A DNA stretch of 64,000 nucleotides, from assembly GCA_030248295.1 (NCBI GenBank), contig JASANH010000125.1:1-64000 (forward strand), in the 5' to 3' direction. Position numbers and translations under genes: made by a program. Source of the DNA: Mesodorylaimus sp. YZB2_4 (Eukaryota > Nematoda > Enoplea > Dorylaimida > Dorylaimidae). The notes under the pieces were generated by a model. The model saw only the letters and a program-made list of their open reading frames with translations, ran no database searches and was not told the origin of the DNA. Positions 59,776 through 64,000 of this stretch are shown piece by piece (within the stretch, counting starts at the first letter, position 1; each line of letters starts with the position of its first letter).

Positions 59776-60938
59776 TGCGAGAAAATAAGCGGTTTAGTTA
59801 GCCTTGAGGTTTTGCTTCCCGCCCTCAAGACACCAGAAGTTGCTTCTGGGAGGTGGAGGTTGTTGTCTTGTGGAGGGCAATTGGTTTCTTACAGCTTGTA
59901 TCGCGCGATGCAACTGGATGCTCATTTATTTTCCTTGGTGAATTTTTAGGACAGCTGCTTTGCTGGAGTGAATTTTTTTGAACATGTAGAAGAATCCACG
60001 CCATTGCGCGAGCATCGCATACATGTAAAATCGTATAACCGCTTCTATAATTTTCGCAGAGCATAGAAGTTGGCATTTCGATTTTTTTCTTCTACTATTA
60101 CTATTCGTGGTTCCTTTTTCTGCAGTGTCATCTCGAGCTTCCTCCTGCGACTTGCGTTTCCGCCATGACCTTTTGAATGACGCTGATTGAGGCAATCAAA
60201 TATTCTGGCAGTAATCGCAGGTAAACTTTCTCTGAGCGTTAAGTCATGCAGTAAGAACTCCGAGACCTTCGGCTTGACTGAAATTTTCCTCGCTGTCATC
60301 GTCTTTTTGAAACAAGAAGGCGTAGTTCTACCGTTCGTTTGTTCACCTAGGAAAAGCATGAGCGAGAACGATTGGAAAACGCTTTTTCGAACGACTGGTG
60401 ATCTCCTCGATAGGGAGCCTGTACAAATTATTCTTGACAATACTAAGCCAGTGCCATACGCCAAGGATTGATTCTAACTTTACCAATGTTGTAGGAGGAT
60501 GCGCATTCATGTTTTTCTTGGTCGGGACATTAATAAATTCGTATATCTATTTTGTATGAGATTTTGAAAAAATCAAACTGGCAGGAGTCTAAGCATTATT
60601 TTATCATAAGCCGCAGCTGCTGGTAATTTTATTGTCAGCCCTACTCATTCCCTCATAATGTTTGCCATGTAGCGTATGTGGCTATTTTCAAAAGGGCATT
60701 TGTATGCTTCTGTACTACTCCACTCTTAAGCTCGACTGTTGCGTCGAGCTTAAACAACGATCTTGACTACTTGTCAGCGGTCCAAAACCAAAAACGTAGT
60801 CCAAACTAAGGATATGCACCATATTATAATGAGGCAAACTTTGCTACGTCTAGAGCTGATAATGTCGTGATATCGCAGAGGATACCGCAAGCTAATAAAA
60901 GTGTCCGCATTTAAGCATAAAAGGCTTAATGTTCACAC
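59776..60938. other. Unassigned stretch with weak open frames
   Basis: Two overlapping Lys/Arg-rich minus-strand frames (59826-60464) and a plus-strand frame (60187-60471) are open but show no domain, signal peptide or convincing splice sites, so I do not call them genes. A TM1-like segment, GGCAFMFFLVGTLINSYIYF, is readable at about 60491-60556 (+), upstream of the GPCR relic. Confidence 0.3.
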
Positions 60939-61538
60939 ATGAACCATACGGCATCATTACCTATACTCGGGTGTCCTTTTTCGCCCTCTTCTTTCTCTTG
61001 CCAATATCTGACTCGTTCCCGACTAGCATTAATAGGTATATTTCTAGTGGCCAGAATAGCGCGTCAATCGCAGCGAGCCGGCGATGAACTCGAGAGAAAT
61101 TCAAAACGTTGCAGCTGTGCAGATTTCTGTTTGAAAATAGTAAACAGACTATTAAAATCAGTGCAAACAAATTCATCGCCAGCTGAACGTGTTGGAATGG
61201 CCCGACAGCGATCAGGGATGACATCCAAATGGCTAAAGCAGAATCTATGGACGGTTATCTCTATCTTTACAGCAACAAACTTATTGTTCTATACATTAGT
61301 GCCATACAGAATATTTTATGTGGCTTTTAGTTTCTTCCATCTTGGTCGGGCAGAGTGGCTCATATTGGTTGCCTATCTTCGAATTATGTCATATACGGCT
61401 GGAACTCCCTTTGTAACTCGCTTGACTCACAATCAGCCACAATACCGGAATCTGTTCATGAAAAGGATCAGGTGCAAAAAGAACGACTTATCGACCTACG
61501 GGAGTCGAAGCACTCGTAGCGCGCAAAACGAGGGCTAA
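60939..61538 (+). pseudogene. TRH-receptor-like GPCR, C-terminal part
   Basis: The frame encodes the end of TM5 and loop 3 (ALIGIFLVARIARQ...), TM6 with VPYRIFYV, and TM7 with YTAGTPFVTRLT followed by a basic tail. The TM6 PYR motif and TM7 layout match the disrupted GPCR at 37958-39020, so the two are paralogues. The first half of TM5 appears in another frame (VSFFALFFLLPI at about 60972-61007), implying a frameshift inside the helix. A possible TM1 lies at 60491-60556, but TM2-TM4, including the DRY region, are not found in between. I therefore read it as a decayed gene. A functional gene with unseen introns is unlikely because the missing helices would need to fit in under 400 bp. Confidence 0.55.
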
Positions 61539-62310
61539 AGACTACTACCACGAGTACTATCATAGAACCTAAGTTTTCAGTATTTTTCTTGTTCGTGAGA
61601 TTTCTTTTTGGAAACTTAATATGTATATACGGTACAGTAGGAAGGAATCATCTGTGCTAGTGGTAAGTCTCTGCCCTGTACCTGCCTGTGGTAGCTTACA
61701 GTAATGCTTTAGGCCTTCCTCTATAATGCGACAGTCGCAAATGCTCCTATGCTGCATTGCAATGAAGTACGTTTCTTGTAACTCGTTTTGTAAAAATTTG
61801 TTTCTAGCAAATCAATTTGCACAAGGTATGAGACGTTAGTGCAGTAGGGTAACAACTCTAGATCACAAGCTAAAACGCAGCCAGAATCCGAAAACAAGGA
61901 TCGTGAACTCGTTTTTTGCCCTCAAATTTGATTTGACAAAAAAGGACAATGTGGACGCATCGGGCGCAAAATTCAGCCCTAGAATATAATTACGCAAATA
62001 TGCACATCACATCACTAGCGTCACATGGGCCAATGCCTAGTCGCTTATAAACTTGTAAGACCGCCTTTTACTAATCTGCTAGAATTAGTTTCGGAGAATT
62101 GAGTAAAATTTTGTGTACTTGTAAACTAGTCCAGCTAATTTTCTCTAAAAACTTTTTTTTGATTTTTAATGCGTACTCGCCGAACTTTATCTACGCATCC
62201 ACCTATCACGTCACCGTAATCCGACACCATGCCATAAATCTAGTTAACAGTTCAAGGTCATGTTTCAGTTTTCAGCTGTGTTGCCAAATATGGTCACACA
62301 TCTAAAATAA
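61539..62310. other. Intergenic region before the TTR-like gene
   Basis: AT-rich; no exon or repeat recognised. Confidence 0.4.
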
Positions 62311-62943
62311 ATGGGGTCAGGTGGAACGGGCGATATGACGCCAATGAAGATATATTGTCTGTGCGTAATTTACGTCTTCTCTCTCCTTTGCGTTTCTTCT
62401 GCGGAGCTGCAGAGAGCAGTCGCAAAAGGTCATTTACTTTGTGGTGACCAACCTGCGAGGGATGTCAGAGTTAAGCTATTCGACGAAGGTACATTTCTGA
62501 GCACACTGCAAAACTCTTACTCCAAAGTTTTTAATTGTCATTTAGACGTTGTTCTGGACGATCTGCTGGATGAAAAAAGAACCAATTCTACTGGACATTT
62601 TCTGGTGGACGGCGTCACGCGAGAAAGATCAGACATTGAGCCAGTCGTCGTTATTTATCATAACTGCGACGCGCCAGTGGTAAGCGAGCTTCCCATGTGT
62701 TACAGATTAAGAATCTTTCAATTTTTTATGGAACACACTATTAAATGCTTTTAGAGATGTGATCGCCGTATGATGGTATATATACCCAAGAAATACATTA
62801 ATCGTGGAGAGAGCATCGATACCAGTCGAAATATCGATATGCTAAAAGTGTTTGACATTGGTGTGATCAATTTAGAATCGTACATCTATGGGCGGGGAGT
62901 TTATGACAAGCTTAAAGACAGAGTTTGCTGGCATAAGAAGTAG
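62311..62943 (+). CDS. Transthyretin-like (TTR-like) secreted protein
   Basis: Three exons: 62311-62488, 62546-62679 and 62755-62943 (introns 57 and 75 bp), 166 residues. A signal peptide is clearest from Met12 (MKIYCLCVIYVFSLLCVSSA), so 62344 may be the true start. The mature protein follows the nematode TTR-like pattern: AKGHLLCGDQPARDVRVKLF, then DEDVVLDDLLDE formed exactly across the first splice junction, NSTGHFLVDG, IEPVVVIYHNCDAP, and after the second junction RCDRRMMVYIPKKYINRG...FDIGVINLE. Cysteines of the family are kept. TTR-like proteins are small secreted beta-sandwich proteins, among the most abundant nematode secretory products; one C. elegans member (TTR-52) bridges phosphatidylserine on apoptotic cells, but most have no known ligand. 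Length and exon layout look intact and functional. Confidence 0.93.
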
Positions 62944-64000
62944 CTGGACGACAGGCTTTGATGATTATGCTATAGCGTCCGGTATTTATACTCAATATGA
63001 TGCTGTGATTTTTTGGTTCTTGCTTATACTAGTACGATGGTCCATACTCTACTGTTTTCGCAAACGCATAAAAAAGAACACAGTTTTAGAGCAACCAAAG
63101 ATAAAGGTGCACGAATTTCCTATTTTCATGAAATCTTACTGGTCTTAAAGTTTCTAAAAAACATACACAGTCTTGGCTACTCAGGTTGACAAATCGATTA
63201 TTATATGTTTTCTGGTCGTCTGATCTGTTCGCTTCCAGGGTTACGCTGGTGGGTGAGGCGGACAATAGATACGGACCGTATCTAACGTTATGGTTTGCCT
63301 GGCAACACTGGATACGGTTCTTAAAGGGGTTTAAACTGGCAGCAATTATTTCAACACTTCTGAAGTTGGGAGCTACAGTGCTGTGTATGGACGCATTGAT
63401 TCAGTGACCATTTTCTTATATTTTCTTTTAGCGAGTGGATTGGCCAACCCTAAGTTCAATCTCCAGCAGCTCCATTGGGTCCTGTTTGAAAAAGTACCGC
63501 GCAAGGCTGATTCCATGTCAGCCTGTGAGCTGCATTATTGTCGTGGTGTTCTGACTGTAGAGAGAAGGACAGTGCCTGAACTGTCGATCAGCCATTCACA
63601 TGCCAAGGTATTCTGTTTTCAACTAAAGCTTTCTATTGCCAAATCAGCACAGCGAATTCCGTAGGACTGTGATGCATAGAAGGCATACGGTGGAGAATCT
63701 GCATGCGTATCCATCCTCTTGTGCTGTGGATTCGGTCTCCTTTATACCTATACATGCATATCTATGACATTTCATCATACCAAATACATGGATCAGTCCA
63801 CTTTGCTGTCGACTACATGCTGTTTCATTCCAAAAACGAACTATGGGTTCAGCGTCAAGAGTGAAATATAAATACTATCTAGGCTTACACCTGCACTTGC
63901 CAGATGTAGTCATATTACCAAAGCATATCGCTCCAAACAGTATCAATACGCAGTTTCGTATCATTTCGTGCAGCATCGTATCACCATCGACCTTTTTCAC
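62944..64000 (+). other. Right edge: possible exons of an unidentified gene
   Basis: A plausible exon runs from a good acceptor (ttttcttttag at about 63432) to a donor (aag|gtattc at about 63608). It reads LANPKFNLQQLHWVLFEKV...ADSMSACELHYCRG...VPELSISHSHAK in one open frame. An upstream open segment (about 63238-63405) follows ttccag. I recognise no domain. The remaining sequence to 64000 shows nothing clear; the gene, if real, continues beyond the window. Confidence 0.3.

Noticed and set aside
60045-60471. Overlapping open frames on both strands near 60.2 kb
   Set aside because: No domain, signal peptide or splice evidence; basic composition only.

Overview
The window looks like nuclear DNA from a nematode. 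A complete transthyretin-like (TTR-like) gene, a family essentially restricted to nematodes, lies near the right end. Other genes fit the same picture: a Cys-loop anion channel of the acetylcholine-gated chloride (ACC-like) type, a gustatory-receptor-type 7TM protein (LITE-1/GUR family), a Dispatched (CHE-14-like) transporter, a SID-1/CHUP-1 (SIDT) family membrane protein, and a large extracellular protein with MIG-18-type cysteine modules and a ShKT-like tail. Genes are split by GT-AG introns, many of them only 49-80 bp, while other introns run to kilobases and are filled with repeats. I cannot name the species; the divergence of the proteins argues against a close relative of C. elegans.

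Layout. 1-8.5 kb: repeat-rich and mostly gene-free, with a decayed EF-hand (calmodulin-like) relic and fold-back elements. 8.6-9.3 kb: a globin in one uninterrupted exon (+). 10.9-13.8 kb: a hairpin, a tRNA-derived SINE and poly-G tracts. 13.9-15.5 kb: the Cys-loop channel, also in one exon (+). 17-18.3 kb: a dispersed repeat with a second copy at 41.5-42.0 kb. 18.8-27.8 kb: the SIDT-family gene (-), at least 16 exons, its introns carrying a SINE, a 1.6 kb terminal-inverted-repeat element with other elements nested inside, and poly-C tracts. 29.3-33.4 kb: Dispatched (+). 34.2-35.7 kb: the gustatory-like receptor (+). 36.1-36.4 kb: a small secreted Cys-rich protein (-). 38.0-39.0 kb: a TRH-receptor-like GPCR carrying in-frame stops and a frameshift. 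39.5-42.0 kb: fold-back and GTAC-rich repeats.

42.7-56.3 kb (-) is the most striking locus. A seven-exon model, in phase at every junction, predicts a secreted protein of 4,430 residues: a signal peptide, five two-cysteine MIG-18/fibronectin-I-like modules encoded by symmetric phase-1 exons, about 4,000 residues of Pro-Glu-Gln-Ala repeats in one 12.3 kb exon, and an eight-cysteine ShKT-like C-terminal domain. Its repeat array has been amplified in 1.3-2.1 kb higher-order blocks.

56.3-64 kb holds C-rich low-complexity DNA, a fragment resembling the first RRM of ELAV proteins, a second small secreted protein with the same cysteine spacing as the one at 36 kb, a second GPCR relic, the TTR-like gene and unassigned exons at the right edge. 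The genes do not form an operon or a single pathway. Several (channel, Gr-like receptor, GPCRs, globin, Dispatched, matrix protein) would be at home in sensory, neuronal or cuticle/epidermal tissue, but that is inference from family membership only.
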